A stretch of DNA of 64,000 nt from Lunularia cruciata (taxonomy: Eukaryota; Streptophyta; Marchantiopsida; Lunulariales; Lunulariaceae): NCBI GenBank assembly GCA_948567375.1, contig OX419761.1, positions 11,570,243 through 11,634,242 of the forward strand. Direction: 5' to 3'. Numbering within the stretch: the first letter of the stretch is position 1; every line of letters starts with the position of its first letter. The notes beneath the pieces are model-generated. The model was not told the DNA's origin, did not search any database, and was given only the letters and a program-made list of their open reading frames with translations. The translations under genes were made by a program, and so were the position numbers. Below, in pieces: positions 21,699 to 35,400 of this stretch.

Positions 21699-21739
21699 TA
21701 TTTCCCCGCCACTAGTTTGTGACGTCCTCGTCGCCAGTG

Positions 21740-24700
21740 AAGCTTTAAATTCCTTAATGGCTGTTTGTGCATTCTGGAGGTAGGAAAGAGGTTCCCATGT
21801 GGCATCATGAAGGGGATACCCTTTCCAAAGGACCTTGTACTTCATATGTTAGCGACGACCTCATTGAATATAGTGATGCGCAAGGATACGATCAACTTCG
21901 TACTCCTCATGATCATTGATAAGGACAAGTAGAGGAGGAGGTTGGACTCAAGAGGAAAAGGAAGAGGGGTTAGGAACAAAGGGTTTCAACTTGGAAACAT
22001 GAAAGACAAGATGGATATGCATGTGACAAGGCAAGGCAAGTCCATAAGCAACAGGAGAGACAATGTGAGTGATATCAAAGGGTCCTATCCAATTAGGAGC
22101 AAGTTTACAAACTTGGGAATCAAGTGGGGGAGGGAGGTTACTAGAGGATAGCATGACTTTATCACCAACTTCAAAGGTGAGATCACAACGATGGTGGTCC
22201 GCATATTGTTTTTGGCAATTTTGAGCAACAAGGAGGTGAGACTTGGCTTGTTGGAGAGATTGGGATATAGTGGTCAAGAATGTGGAAGTATGAGGAACTT
22301 GAGAGGGAAGGGGAGCAAGAAGAGAATCTAGAACAAGCGGATCTTGGCCAAAATTGAGAAAGAAGGGAGAAAATTCGATGCTTGCATATTTGGAATTGTT
22401 GTAGGCAAATTTTGTAACTGCAATACATTCATCCTAGTTGGTATGGTGGACATTGACAAAGGCCCGCAACATATCCTCCAATGTATGATTTGCACATTTG
22501 GTTTGTCGATCAGTTTGAGGATGATCGGCAGTGGACAAAGCAAGCTTGGTGCCGAGTATTTGGAAGAGTGCTTGCCAAAACTTCCTAGTAAATCGAGGAT
22601 CATGGTCGGAGATGAGTACACATGGCATCCCATGATGCTTGAAGACATTGTCGAAGTAGATTTGCGCTAAGGTTGGAGCATCCATGGTATCACAGGTTGG
22701 TGCCAAGTGGATTTGCTTACTAAGCTTATCCACAAACACCATGATTGTGGTGTGTCCTTGTTTTGTCTTTGGCAAGGATGTGATGAGATCCAAGCTCACA
22801 TGCTCCCAACGAGCAGATGGAATGGCAAGTGATTGAAGAAGTCCAGTCGGCTTCTGGTTGCTGGCCTTGTTATGTTGGCAACTCTCACATGATCAGACAA
22901 AGTCTCAAACATCTCGTGTCATGCTGGGCCACCACCATTGATGTTGAAGGGTGCCCAAGGTCTTGTCCACTCCCATGTGACCAGCTATTGGTAAATCATT
23001 GGCTTCTTGAAGGCGCACAAGTCAAAGATCACCTTTGGCTGGAACATAGATCTGGTCTGCATGGAATAAAAGGCCTTTCTTGAAGGAGAAGGTGTTGTAC
23101 TTCTTGTTGCATGCTGTCAGACAACCGTGTACCATTTGGAAGAAGAGATCTTGTTGTAGAGCTAACTGAAACTCATTATGGACCTTAGGGTCAATGGACA
23201 CCGTTGTAATTGCCACCGTGATGAGAGGAAGAGCCTTCAAATCAGGTCGTCATGATAGAGCATTAGGGATGACATGGAACCAACCTGGTTTGTACTCAAG
23301 TTTGATGTCAAACAATTGGAGTTGCTCTTCCCATCGATGATGCCGACTCTTCATGTGCTCCAAGTGTAAGGTCTGCAACAATGGCTTGTGATCAGTTTGC
23401 ATGATCACTTGTTTCCCCAAGAGATAGTGCCTCCATACCTTGGTGGCATATACCATTGCAAGTTGTTCCCGATCTCAAGCAGAGTAATTTCCTTTAGCGG
23501 TATTTAGTCGGCGAGACACAAAGGCAATAGGATGTAGTCCATCTGGAAATTCCTGTTGCAACACAGCTTCAATTGCAAAGTTAGAAGCATCAAAATCAAC
23601 CACACAAGGTAGTTGAGGATCATATGGTTGAAGAATGGGTCTTGAAGACACCATATGCTTTAAATTTTGGAATGCTTCTTCATGCTTGGTGGTCCACTGG
23701 AAGCTCAAGTTCTTTCCCAAGAGGTCAGTCAATGGTGCAGCCACGTGAGCATAATAGTGGATGAACTGTCGGTAAAAATTGGCCAATCCATTGAATGCTC
23801 GTACTTCTGTAGCATCCTTTGGGGTAGGCCAATCAGTAATGGCCTTGATCTTCTCTCCTTCCATCTTGATCCCCTCTAATGAGATCTTATGAACCAAGAA
23901 GGTAACCTCCTTCTGCTAAAAACTACACTTTGACTTCTTGCAGTAAAATTTCCATTGTCGTAGTCGTCTTAGGACTTCTCGCACATGATTCATGTTTTCT
24001 ACCTTTGTCCTGCTATAGATTAAGATATCATCTAAGAACACCACCATGGACCAATCTAATAGTCCCTCCAACACCCAATGCATCTGATTCATGAAGACTA
24101 TTGGAGCATTAGTGAGTCCGAAAGGTAGAACTCTCCACTCAAAATGTCCATACCTTGTGCGAAAAGTAGTCTTTTGCACGTCCTCGCCTTCAATAGGAAT
24201 TTGCCAATAGCCGCTATGAAGATCCAGCTTGGAAAAGTAGTGTGCTCCACTTAGTTGATCAAGCAGGTCATCGATCCGAGGCAGGAGATATGCATTCTTC
24301 ACAGTTTGCTTATTGAGTCCACAGTAATCAATACAGAAACGAAGTCCTCTATCCTTCTTTGGAACAAATAGTACCGGTGCTCCCCAAGGAGAGGTACTAT
24401 GTCGTATGAAATCCTTCTCCAACAACTCTGTAAGTATTGTTTGCAACTCCTCCAACTCCTGTGGTGAGAGCCGATAGATTGGTCTACTCACTAGAGTACT
24501 CCCTAGCAATAACTCAATCTTGAAGGGCATACCTCGATTGGAGTGTAATCCCTTTGGCAGATCATCCGGAAACACATCTGCAAACTACTGAACTATCCGA
24601 TCAACCATTGCTTGATGAGGCTCTTGGCCCTCCTCAGATTGTTCTTATGCAATCGGCTTGATCTACACCGCAAATACAGACTTATCTTCCTCCAAAGCTT

Positions 24701-26220
24701 GCTCTATGGCCGCTTCATTAACAAACTTCCCTTCAAGGGACCCATCTCTCTTCCAAGCTTGCTCCATGGTTGCCTTCTTGGCAAACTTCCCATCTTGGGA
24801 CTCATCTTCCTTCCAGATTTGCTCTATGGCTACCTTCTCGACAAACTTCCCATCTTGGGACTGACTATTCTTAGGCGTCTTACTCAGAGGTGCCAAACAA
24901 CCTAATCAGAAATTTCAACCTTGGTGTTGTACTTGAATTTGTCGTTGGGTCCAATCAAATTGAACCTTATGACGTTCAAGCCAAGGTAGACCCAGAATGA
25001 TATCATAGTGTAGAGGTGCCACTACAAACGTCATACACTCCAAATACTCCTTCCCAATCTTGAAGGTAACAAGATGTGAGGTGCGGAATGCAAAACCCTT
25101 TCTACCATCCGCCATTATCAACCTACTTCCAAACACTAGCTTGATAGGAATACCCAATTCCTTTGCTACTTGCATAGACATGCAATTCTCTGAACTTCCA
25201 AAATCAACTAAAATCCTACAACCCCGATTAGATATCGTACCTTGCAAGTGAAGCAAACTTACATAGGTCAAGCTTTCAATCCCATTGGAACTAATCAAGC
25301 TCCCAATAGGCGGCTCGAAATCTCCTATTGGGATTCTTCGTTTCCTTGATCATTTTGTTCCACAAACTCTATCTAGGCAACTTGTCGAGGTCACCCATTC
25401 CTAAGTAGACATTCAACAATTCACTGTTCAACTTGGCGACAATAAAAGCAACCTCCATTTTGTCGTAATCTTTCTCTATCTGCTGTGCCAAGTGGTCTTC
25501 ATGGGATAACATCAATCTCCATTGGTACCGGTTCTTCCACTTGTGGTACTAGTAGGCTTTGTGTAGGTCGAGGTCGAGACCAAGTTGTCGCAACCAAGGA
25601 ATCAAAATGCTCAGCCAATTGCATGGTTTCTTCTACGTTCTGTGGCTCTCGCATGGTCACCTCCAATTTGGTTCGTGACTTCAATCCTCGCACAAATCGA
25701 TCCAGAACTTCACCTTCTTGGATATTTGGAATTTGCATGATGCTATTCTGAAATTGTGTGATGTAGCTTCTCACTGAGCCAATCTACCTCAACTCTGCCA
25801 ATTTATCTCGTGCGGCTTGGGTGGCATTTATAGTTTGAAATCAACCAAGTATTGCATCCTTGAATTTTACCCATGTCAAAATCGGTGTAACAATTTGTTG
25901 TTCAGCTCTTTCTACTTGGAATCGCCACCAAAGTTTTGCCACGCCATCCAATTGGCTAGAAGCCAAGAGAATTTGTTTACGCTCATCTTGAAGATTGGTG
26001 GCCTCAAAGTAACGTTTGTAGTCAAACACAAAATTCTCCACTGTGCCTGGAAGATTCTTGCCTTCAAACACCTTGGGTTTCGGAAATCAAATATGATCTT
26101 CTCCATCTCGAACTGACGCTCTGTCTATCTGTTCTCATCGTTGCTGGTCTTGTTCATCCAACAATCGAGTAAGATGCTCGATTTGTTGTTGCATTGCAAG
26201 GATGACATTCGGTATTGCCG
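21740..26220 (-). pseudogene. gag-pol of element E, broken by several stops and frameshifts
   Basis: It is collinear with C. gag lies at about 25440-26220 with stops, protease at 24915-25298, linker repeats at 24663-24896, an unbroken RT of 219 codons at 23916-24575, RNase H and its upstream part at 23250-23897, the integrase zinc region at 22900-23240, the integrase core at 22328-22799 and the chromodomain relic at 21640-21840. Stops fall mostly at former CGA, CAG or TGG codons, the pattern of C-to-T decay in methylated repeats. Confidence 0.9.
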
Positions 26221-26495
26221 CCATCGCTACTACTCTATTCCACTACCCTCAATTTATCTAATTGATTAACACATAAATATAACACGTCCACCGTTCTCCA
26301 TAAGTTACAACTGGAAGTATCAAGGGTTCCTTTGACACGATGATCATATGTAGAAAATCCTACCCAAAGCGCAAGGTGATGAATTGTGTGAAATGATGCT
26401 TTGGTAATATCTGGACATGAAAGTCCCAATGATTTGGCGGAAGTGGATTTGGTGGTCCATAAATTCCATCTATCCCATTCTTGCTCTGATATGAA

Positions 26496-26916
26496 TGTAA
26501 AAGACCGAAACCGAGGAGAGAAATAAGAATGGAAACTCATATTGGGACACTTGAATGAGGGAAAACTCCGAATGCCTAGCATGAGCTTCGGCTTTGGTAT
26601 TTATAGGTAACATACAAGACCCTTGAAGCTTCTCAAGAAGCTTCCTTGAGCCACTTTCTTGGAGTGCAAGCCAAGTTAACCAGGAAGATTCTTAAGAAGC
26701 TTCGTTCTAGAAGCCGCCTACTTGGTGTGCAAGCTAAGCTAACTAGAAGCTTCTAGAAGCTTCCTTCTAGAAGCTACCTGCTTAGGGCACAAGTTAATTA
26801 GTTGGGAAGCTTCCCAAGAAGCTTCTTAGATGCTTCTAGAATATTCTAAGCTATTTTGTCTTATTCTCTACTTTGTAAGCCCGACTAACTTTGTCGCTAA
26901 ACTCCATATTGTTATA
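26496..26916 (-). repeat. 5' LTR of element E
   Basis: It begins TGTAAAAGACCG next to the decayed primer-binding site and ends TTGTTATA. It retains the perfect GAAGCTTCTAGAAGCTTC core near 26747-26764 and the TATAAATA box. Confidence 0.93.
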
Positions 26917-26921
26917 ATGAG

Positions 26922-28850
26922 GATCACAAAGGATCGGATCAATATTCTTCTCACCAAAATCTGACATAAAATCTGATATAAAATTTGACGTAAATCCATA
27001 AAAATGGCAGACCTTTAAATCCTTTGCTAAATCTTCACTTGAGCTAAATTGGAAAAATGGGTTTTGTTAATTCGCGAGGATCTGCTCCCAATTCCACCTT
27101 CAATTTCAGTTTTTGAGCTCAACTCACAACAAATTGGTCTTGAGCTCAAAATCACAGCTACCGCTTGAAATTTGCATCTTCTTGGCTCCAAATTTTGCCA
27201 GCACTTCCGCACACACTCTCTCTTAGGGAAATCTGAACTACTCACATGAGACACCACGATCCACCAAACTTGGAGATACCACCAACACTCGTAGTTCCTG
27301 CACTCAATTTCCCCTACCTCACTTCTATGATATAACCAGATCGTTTATAACTCAAATCAATCAAACTCAGATCAATACTTGATTTGATACTCAACAACTT
27401 GCAAACAACAGAGCATTGATTACAATCAAGCCACACCCACTCTAGCTAAGAGATTCCAAGTGACACTTGCCGGCTTTTTGTCCACTCTAGCCAGGAACTC
27501 AAAGGCTCTACATTAGAGAAGTGAGCTCTCTGGAGCTGCACTTCTAGGGTATACTCCTGATTTTGATCTAGGTCTCATCCCAACGGTCCATTGACAGCAC
27601 ACCCAACGGTGCAAACGGTGGCAAGTGACGGTGGGCACTGCCATGAAGACAATACCCTAAACACAAAATCTGACCGTCGAAAAGTAGTCTATGAGTAATT
27701 ACCAAAATGCCTCTAACTACTATCAATGGAACTCTAGTGTTCGAACAATCTAGATGCGATACTACAAATGGCATGATAGGCTTCCATGGCTTCATTTTTA
27801 AATTTTGTAACATTCAAGAGATCTTGCATAAGGGCCACAACTATAGAAGAAGAAGGCATCTTAACCCAACTAAATTTTCTTCTCTTTCAAGACTCATTCT
27901 CTAGTTGTCTCTCTTTTTTCATGCTCTTGCTCTTCTCTCTCTTGGCCTCCCTCTTGTGATGAAGGTTCTTCTTTGGTAGGTGTATTTGGTCAACGGGGAA
28001 ATTCTTGTGAACTGAAGGGTGAAAGGAGATCAACTCTCTTCCTCTTGAATAGGTGCTCCTTTGTTCCAAGTCCATGGTAAGTTGGTACATAAGGAAATGG
28101 TAATTCGATACCAAGAACAAAAAATACTTGGGAATGCAATGTTGGTTGGTGGTTGGTTCCAACCCGGGTGTGTCCTTAGACTACAATCAAGTTGTCGCTC
28201 CAATGAAACTCCAGATCTAGTTTCAATTTCTTCATATATGAACATCTTCAAGAATTTTTTTCTATACCTAGACTCACAAAGGCAAGTGCTGAAATATTGG
28301 CTCTATTGCCAAATAGCGTATCCATTCTTGCATAATAAAGACATTGGTGATTCTTCAACTTATCTTCAATAGTTCTCCTTCCTCCTTTGAGTTCTTTATT
28401 TGGGAGCCTTTGTTATGTACATGTGTCTTTCCAATTTTGTGTTCATTTGTAAGAGGCCATGTAGCATGCCTACTTTTTGTATAACTTCTACCCATTCATA
28501 GATTTTGGAAAACCATTCCTAAACTTCACAAGATAAGTGGCCATGTAACTAAATGTAGTGCTTTTTTGAACCTGTTTCTTGCAATTACCTCCATGGATTT
28601 GTCAATAATGTTCAGGGTCCTCAAGATAATCCAAAATCTGACAAGAATAGTGAGAAACTATTCTAAACCTACCCTTATCCTCATCCCCTACTTTTGGCTT
28701 ACGCTTGTTTTACAGACACCACAAGTGGAATGAAAATGTGAAATGAGATACTTGGAACATTGGTATGGAGATTAATGGGACTTTGTCGGGGTGTGCTTTC
28801 CATATTTGCTACCACATGGAGAATTGCAAAGCCCTGCTCACTTAAGTTTT
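26922..28850. other. Unassigned repeat-like DNA right of element E
   Basis: No gene or known element was recognised. It should contain the remainder of the 5' end of element F, since ACGAG/ATGAG marks an insertion into it. Small ORFs at 27.6-28.4 kb have no recognisable domains. Confidence 0.4.
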
Positions 28851-28863
28851 TCTCCCACTCACC

Positions 28864-29220
28864 TTAACACCAATGCATCGCTATGTCAAATCAACTCTAC
28901 TCTCTACTCTTGGTGCCCAACCACTTCTTGGATTGAAAATATAGATTTCTAATTCGACCATGGTGCATGAGATGACTAACAACGAACATAATTAACAACT
29001 TGTGAAGTCACACCTAGACAGGAAGGGGGAATTGACATTAGTAACCCAATGCATGGATATGTTAAATAGAGCTACTTTTGACGCCCAAACACTTTTTGTT
29101 CTATATAAAATTCTAAATCGACCATGGTGCTTGAGATAAGTAACAGCTAACATAATTAACAACTTATGAAGTCACACTGAGTCGAGGAAGGGGGAAATGT
29201 CATTAGCAAAGATGGAGGAG
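28864..29220. repeat. Tandem duplication of about 164 bp
   Basis: Two diverged copies share CCAATGCAT, TCGACCATGGTGC (28955 and 29119), AACATAATTAACAACTT and GAAGTCACAC at a constant offset of 164 bp. It lies upstream of the genic island. No coding content was seen. Confidence 0.75.
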
Positions 29221-29969
29221 AGGGTATATGAAATTTTGAAAATTGTTAGTGAGGTGGCGGATGTAAACCTTCAATTTAAATTCCTTGTAGGAGGAATTTA
29301 ATGCTCTAGTAACTCTCTCCGCTAATTAATTCATGTCAGACGATGGACCTGTTTAGGCTAGTAAAACTTTTTCAATATGCGGGAAAGCAAAAATAGGCTC
29401 GTAGAGTCGTTGGATACCCTTGAAATATTTTACTGGCAATTCCTTTTTCTTGTATTTTTCTTTTACGGGCAGAAGGAAAACATTCTACGGGTAGACCTCC
29501 ATCACCCCGTCAAAGTCATTATTGAAACGCCCTACCGCTTCTGGAGGGTAAACCAGAGCTTGTTTCAAGGTTTAGTTCGTCAGGGTTAAACCTCACGGTA
29601 ATTCAACAAAAGGCACGACAATCCGCGACGATCTCCTCAGAATCAGATTCCTCGCCAAGAACTCACGATGGGCGCACCGTTGGGAGCAAGTTCGGTGGTG
29701 GAACTTTATCCCAAGAGCTCCCACGCCACGGGGAGCGTCTTACATGGAACCGCGACGATCTTCTCTCGATCGAACCTGGTAGCGGGCGGGCCCACCCCCT
29801 GTTAGAAATCTCAAGAGCGATTATTAGGTAATCCTGTCGAATATACGACGGTGAGGCAGACGGTGATCCTTTTCGGGAAACTGTTGTAATCTTCTCGAGG
29901 AGTGACAGCAGAGTGCACTCTTTCTGAAGGATTCTCTGTGTACGAAGCAGCCCTCTCACTCTCGTGGCT

Positions 29970-31288
29970 ATGGCACTCGCGGTGCCTTTGCGAAGCACTA
30001 CGGGAGCAGTGAGGGATGTCATGGGTTGCTCGGTCGGCAGCTGTGTCTCTCCGGCTTGCAGCGTGAACTTATCATCGGCTCCCGGAGCGGTCTTTGGTTT
30101 CTGCCAGGCGAAATGCAGAGCCCAATTCGATTTGGTGAGTACCAGTGCTTGTTCACAGTATTTCTCATGATTTCGGAAATTCTGGACTCGTATTGCGGTC
30201 AGGTCAGGTGTCTTTGGGATTTGTTCCAGTTCCATGCCAATGGCTGTTTGATAGAGGTGCAAATTTGGATTTGGGAACACAGGAGGACAAGCTAGTTTTC
30301 ATCACGCTATGATACTCTTAGAGCTGTTCTTCGCACCCTCTTCGCACGAGATGACTGCGAATTTGATACGAATTGGAAGCTCACAGTTGATTTCTCGTTT
30401 TCACAGGTAGGAAGACCTTACGCTTCTCTTACTTTGGCGAGTGTAGGAGTAAGAGCGGAGCCTGTAGGATTATTGCACCCGTTGAAGGCCAGTGTTCGCA
30501 ATAGGCATCATTCTTCAGTTAGACGGAGAGGCTCAAGAATAACCAGCGCCAGCGTGGAAGAAGGTGTCAAGGAGACTAGTGGATCAGGCGACGCTGCTCC
30601 GAAGGTAGATGGTCCTTCTCCTGCGACTTCGACTTCCACCCCGAAAAGTCCTTTTAAGAGTGGTGGCAAAATTTCCTCAATTGCTGCAAAACCGAGTACT
30701 GTCGATTCCAGACCTCCTGGTCCAGCTGAAGAAGCAATTTCTTCTAGAAAACCTTCTCTTTCCCTGAGTGCTTCTAAGGAGGCTCGTCCAGCGGGTCAAC
30801 TCTCCCCTAAAGCTGCAGATCAGCTGAAAGTATCGAAACCCGTCAGTGTGTTCAACCAAGGTGCTGCGGGTGCAAAACCTGCGAGTCCTTTTGCTCAACC
30901 GGGCGCGACGAAGCCAGCGAGCCCTTTTACAACAGAAGCCGCAGTTGGAGCTACTCAAAAGCCTGCCAGTCCTTTGGCTCAACCGGGAGCAGTGAAGCCA
31001 GCCAGTCCATTTGTGCAGCCTGGAGCCCGAGGGAAGCGAGTTCTGGATGCATTCAAGGATGGAGAAAAGGAGGGGAAGACGACCAAATTTGGACAACCAG
31101 TTGTACCGACCAATATCTTCCAGGATGTGAGAAGAACTCCTGAAGAACAAGCAGCTGATGCTTTCAAATTTAGTGTCAACCCAGGCCAGATCTTCCTCAT
31201 TAGCTCTTTCTTGTTAATCATCGGGCTTATGCTCGGTACCGCTTTTGTAGTATGGAAATTCGGTGGAATCCATTATAATGAATATTAA
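29970..31288 (+). CDS. Plastid-targeted proline-rich single-TM protein, two exons (348 aa)
   Basis: The coding sequence joins 29970-30134 and 30407-31288; the intron is phase 0, 272 bp, GTGAGT to TTCACAG. Exon 1 and early exon 2 form a long Ser/Arg/Val-rich, acid-poor N-terminus, typical of a chloroplast transit peptide. The middle is disordered and Pro/Ser/Ala-rich, with repeats of the type KPASPFAQPGA at residues about 211-262. One hydrophobic helix lies at about 317-339, followed by a short tail ending KFGGIHYNEY. This architecture resembles MPH1-type thylakoid proteins that protect photosystem II in high light. That match is from general layout, not alignment, so I give no symbol. The first ATG in frame is used. 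A broken copy lies at 39240-39900. Confidence 0.8.
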
Positions 31289-32459
31289 AATACGTGTATA
31301 TACACTTTCTGTGAGTTCTTGCCTTTCTTCATTACTTGTCTGAAGTTTTTGGTTTATGTTGGTTAAAAATATTTGAAGGCTTTAGCGTCGAATTTCAGGC
31401 CCCTAGTCGCCCTTAAAAGGACAGGTTGAGGAAGCGGAACAAAGCATTGATGGCAGGAGGAAATGAGCATTTAGCTGGAAGCACCCAAGGGTTTCCTAGT
31501 GATTGTAAGCTAAAAGGCTACGAATATCGGTGTGCTACAAGGGTTTAAGCATCTAGACTTGAGCTTGGATGGATAAGCAACGGAGAAGTCGTGTTGGACT
31601 TCACAACTCGAGAACAGTCTGGCACTAACTGGGTAAATATCAGCACCCATTACGCAGTGTGCACTTCAAGCGTCAAAGACGCTTCCCGTACCGATGTAGG
31701 GTTGCCAATGGCTTTGGAGTCCTGCATCTCTTCTGATGCATCTGTAAGACTTGAGGTTTCACTGAGTGTCCAAAGTCTTGAGCTCTACTTTCACCTCTTT
31801 TGAATCCTATTAACATCAGTTCACAAACTGCACTTCCAGTTTGTGAGCTGGAAGTCCACAGAATGCTTCCTCGTCGTGAGAATTGTGTCAAGCACCAGGT
31901 TCCTCGTTTCAAGGTTCAAACAGAGGTTCCGAGACTTGGGGAGATGTTGCTAGTATACTTATGTTGTATTGCTCTTTGCCACCGGGGTGTTTGAGGTGCT
32001 GTATATATTTTTGTGAACACTTCTACTCACTGCGGGAACCTCATGTTTCCGACAGCCAGGCGTACTAGCGAAGATCTCCTCCTGTATTACTTACCAGGTT
32101 CAATATTCGAGAGAAGGTTGTCAACGAAACTAATCCAATTTTTCCTAGAAGAATATACGCACATGACTGAATACTACAGTTTTAATGATTCTAAGTCCTC
32201 TAAAACACTAGTTCCAGATTTCAGGGGCCGACCCGACTGGACTGGCACAACGAGCTCCAATTGCAAGAACCACGGTCAAAACCCTAGGTGATGGTGGATC
32301 AATGATTCATCTAGAAATGGGGTTACTGAATGAGCCTGAATTGGAAAACAGTCAGCGCAAGCTCGAAGAAGTTTGCTGCGTTCGCAGAGACAAATAAATG
32401 CGTCTGCAGTAACATTCATTAAATTGAGTACAAAGGACATGTACGTAATCCTGAATATG
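31289..32459. other. Intergenic region between convergent genes
   Basis: This 1.17-kb region holds the 3' ends of the proline-rich gene (+) and FMT (-). No further coding exon or repeat was recognised. Confidence 0.6.
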
Positions 32460-35400
32460 CTAAGCGGTCATGTGAGCAGATGTAAGCCGGGTTCCGTTGA
32501 TATCTTTCAGCAGCTTCTGACCTCTCAACCCGTTGCAAAAGTCCCGTGCACTCATCACCTTCTTGGCAGGAGGTTGTAACTGCAAAATCTCTAAACAAGA
32601 ACCATCTGACTCCTCACCACCACATGGGACTACTAATGCATCTCCCAGAAGTGATATTTCGTTATCAGAAGCTAAGGACCCTGCCGGCACATATTTTACC
32701 CGTGTTGTCACTATTTTGAGCTCAAGGCTCTGGATGTCTCCTGTAGAGTTGCTCAGCAGAAACTTAGCCCTCGTTCCAGGCCACTCTGCAAAAGCGCGCA
32801 CCTACATTCCTAAGGAGTCAGTACGGAATTCTTCAATGAAATCGTCTCATTCTAGTAGACCCGTAGGATGTAGTAAATTGCTTCTACATGATTAGTACTC
32901 TTAATGGAGGAGAGTTCTGAGTTCTTGAGGAATTCAACGCTTATAGCTGGCAGTATACTCGATAGCAACTTCTCACAGAACTTTGCACGCAAGGTGAATA
33001 GTCAGTCCCCATGTGAACGAGTTTAATTGCACTGAAAGCTTGGTTCCCCGCAATTTGCGGAAGCAAGTTCTTGGTGTTTGTGAAACCATGTATAAACGCA
33101 GTAGGGGATTGAAGAAGCGCGATTTCATTCACCTTGTTATGAAGTACTAGGGCAGGTTGATCGAAGCTAAGCCACGATTCTTCAACCGTTACCTGTATAT
33201 TGACAAAGAGCAGTATTTCGAGCAAGCTTCAATAACCGACATAGGAGACTGAGCAATACTAGTTCGTAATGAGTAGATTCGTAATCGACGAGGTTTGCGA
33301 GCTAAGTTGCCTTCAGCTTCACTGGATGCTACCAGACTTCAAGTTTACAAGTGTTTGCATAGCAATATTGAGCATGTTACCTTGGGAGCGAGGGTAGCCT
33401 TGGAGTGATCTTGCTCTACCGCGTTCTCCCTCGCTGTTCCATCAAATATATATGGCAACTCCTGAAGCAGTAATTCTGATCCTGTTGGTCATCAACAGCA
33501 ACAACAAGCGTTTTTCCAAATTAGCTATGCACGAAGACAATCTAAAAGGTAATCATCCTCTATCATCTAGTCAAGCAGAAGATGGACCCTCTCCTTGCGC
33601 TACCTTTTCTGAACAGCGTCTTCAGCAGCTCCGGTGCCTGCATATGAAGATTGCAAAGTTATCCCGTCAGGTCGATTTTCTGCAAACTAAAACGCAACCT
33701 CCAATCTCAACTTCTTCATGGACTTTTTGACTCCGAACACGGAGACGGCTTCCAGCAATCTATATGATCCAAGTATCTAGGTCCTGCAGCACATCATCAT
33801 AAGAACAAAAGGAATAGATTTGTGCGTCCTCCCAGGCAGCCTGGAGCACTGCGACCTACTTTAACGGTAGAATCAACATGATGATCCTCCGCAGCTATGA
33901 TAGGTCCTGCATCCAGTGCCCGCACCGTGTATGCAACTGTGACGCCTGAAACATGCACTCCGTCCTTGATTTCCAAAACACCACATGGTGAATATAAGAA
34001 AGATAGTTGTAGCTCGATAGAGTGTGCAACTCAGTCTTCGAACAAAAAAGTCCTAATGGCTGGAGTGGCGAAGGGCAAAGGGAGACCACAGGGGAAAGGA
34101 CCTTCCATTACGCTGTATCTAAATTGATCTGAAAACCTTACATGCATACGCCACAAGCCTCACAAACCTGCACAGCTCGCTGGACAGGAGCAGCACCCCT
34201 GTACAACGGCAACAAACTTGGGTGTACATTCACGGTACCTGCAAACGCACGTTTCCGTTAGTCTGAATACTTGAAGACTTGGTAGTTAGCAGATTATGGT
34301 TCAAAACGTGTGAGAACGACCGAAAGAAAATCATCATGGGAGTAAGACGTTCTTTGAAGGTACAAGAAAAAAGCATGGTCCAGAGGTAATAAGGAACAGG
34401 AAGAAGTAAAACATCAGAGCATCAAGAAAGGAGGAAAGGTACCACAAGGTGGAATGTTCAGAAATTTTTTGGGCAGAATATTGCCATAGGCTGCGGTCAC
34501 ACAAAGGTCTGGTTTTAGTTTCTTCAATTCTGCCAAAAAGTTCTCCTGCATAGATCAAACACCGTAACTTTGCTTCTATATCCTCCAAAAGGGGTTTATT
34601 TTCGCGTTACAGATTCAAAGTGCTCAACGGTCTTAATTATTTGGGCAACTATACAATCACTTTTAGATTCCCTAACGAGGCTCAATATACTCAAAAGATT
34701 GCGAAGAAGAAATCCGAGGATTCGAATTGCACGAAAGCGCTAAGAATCTTTAAGTGGTTCAATTCCTTAAAAACAACAGAAACGAGATGGTATAGGAATT
34801 GGCAAGACTCATGATACAAAAAGTCAGACGATTTGAACTAGCCTATTTGACAGCTTCTAGTCTGCCGGAGAAAGGAAGGAGCACAGAGGTTTAAAGGGAT
34901 GCACTAACGACCAAAACAACAGTTTCTGTTCGGCGCTTCATACCTCGCCCGCCTTCTGCGGAGAAAAGATGCGATCGGCAGGGAAACCTTTGTCAAGTGC
35001 GCGTTGTTCTACAGCTGAAGGAAGCTGTTTTCGGCCTCTTCCCCTGGTTGAAGGTGGTTGAGTAACCACAGCTGCCACCTACGCTTGCGTGCCCTAAAAT
35101 CAGATGTTGACAAGAGCAGAAGTGCAACTCCACAAAGAGCTACTCAATCGCTGATATCAAATTCTTTCACGCAGGTTTTTGCACTGCAGAGAAAAGAGGT
35201 TGCTCAGTAACTACCTCAAATAACGAGGTTTCTGATTGACTAGCCTCGTGGAGGAACTCGAACACATCCGCAGCAACCTGTACAGATGATGCCGATCAGA
35301 TAAAATGGACGACAAGAGCAGTTTGGCCAATTTCTGTCTCCGCAATGAGAAACTTGAACCACGTGAAATTTTCAGACTCACCAAATTTCTAAGCACTGTC

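Larger units (their letters stand above)
21309..26916 (-). mobile_element. Element E: full-length chromovirus, partly decayed
   Basis: This - strand copy of the same family lies inside the 5' part of element F. The left LTR is 21309-21698 (about 30 bp shorter through loss of one GAAGCTTC block) and the right LTR is 26496-26916. The target duplication is ACGAG (21304-21308) against ATGAG (26917-26921), a C-to-T change at a CpG. The primer-binding site (about 26483-26495) has decayed to TTCATATCAGAGC. Its coding region retains long open pieces, so it is intermediate in age between C and B. Confidence 0.94.

Noticed and set aside
28061..28372. 103-codon ORF right of the retroelement nest
   Set aside because: No recognisable domain, short, and lies in repeat-like DNA.
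29663..30280. 205-codon ORF on the - strand
   Set aside because: Antisense to the promoter, exon 1 and intron of the proline-rich gene; no domain, and the + strand gene explains the region.
30677..31150. 157-codon ORF on the - strand
   Set aside because: Antisense shadow of exon 2 of the proline-rich gene, created by its repetitive Pro/Ser codons.
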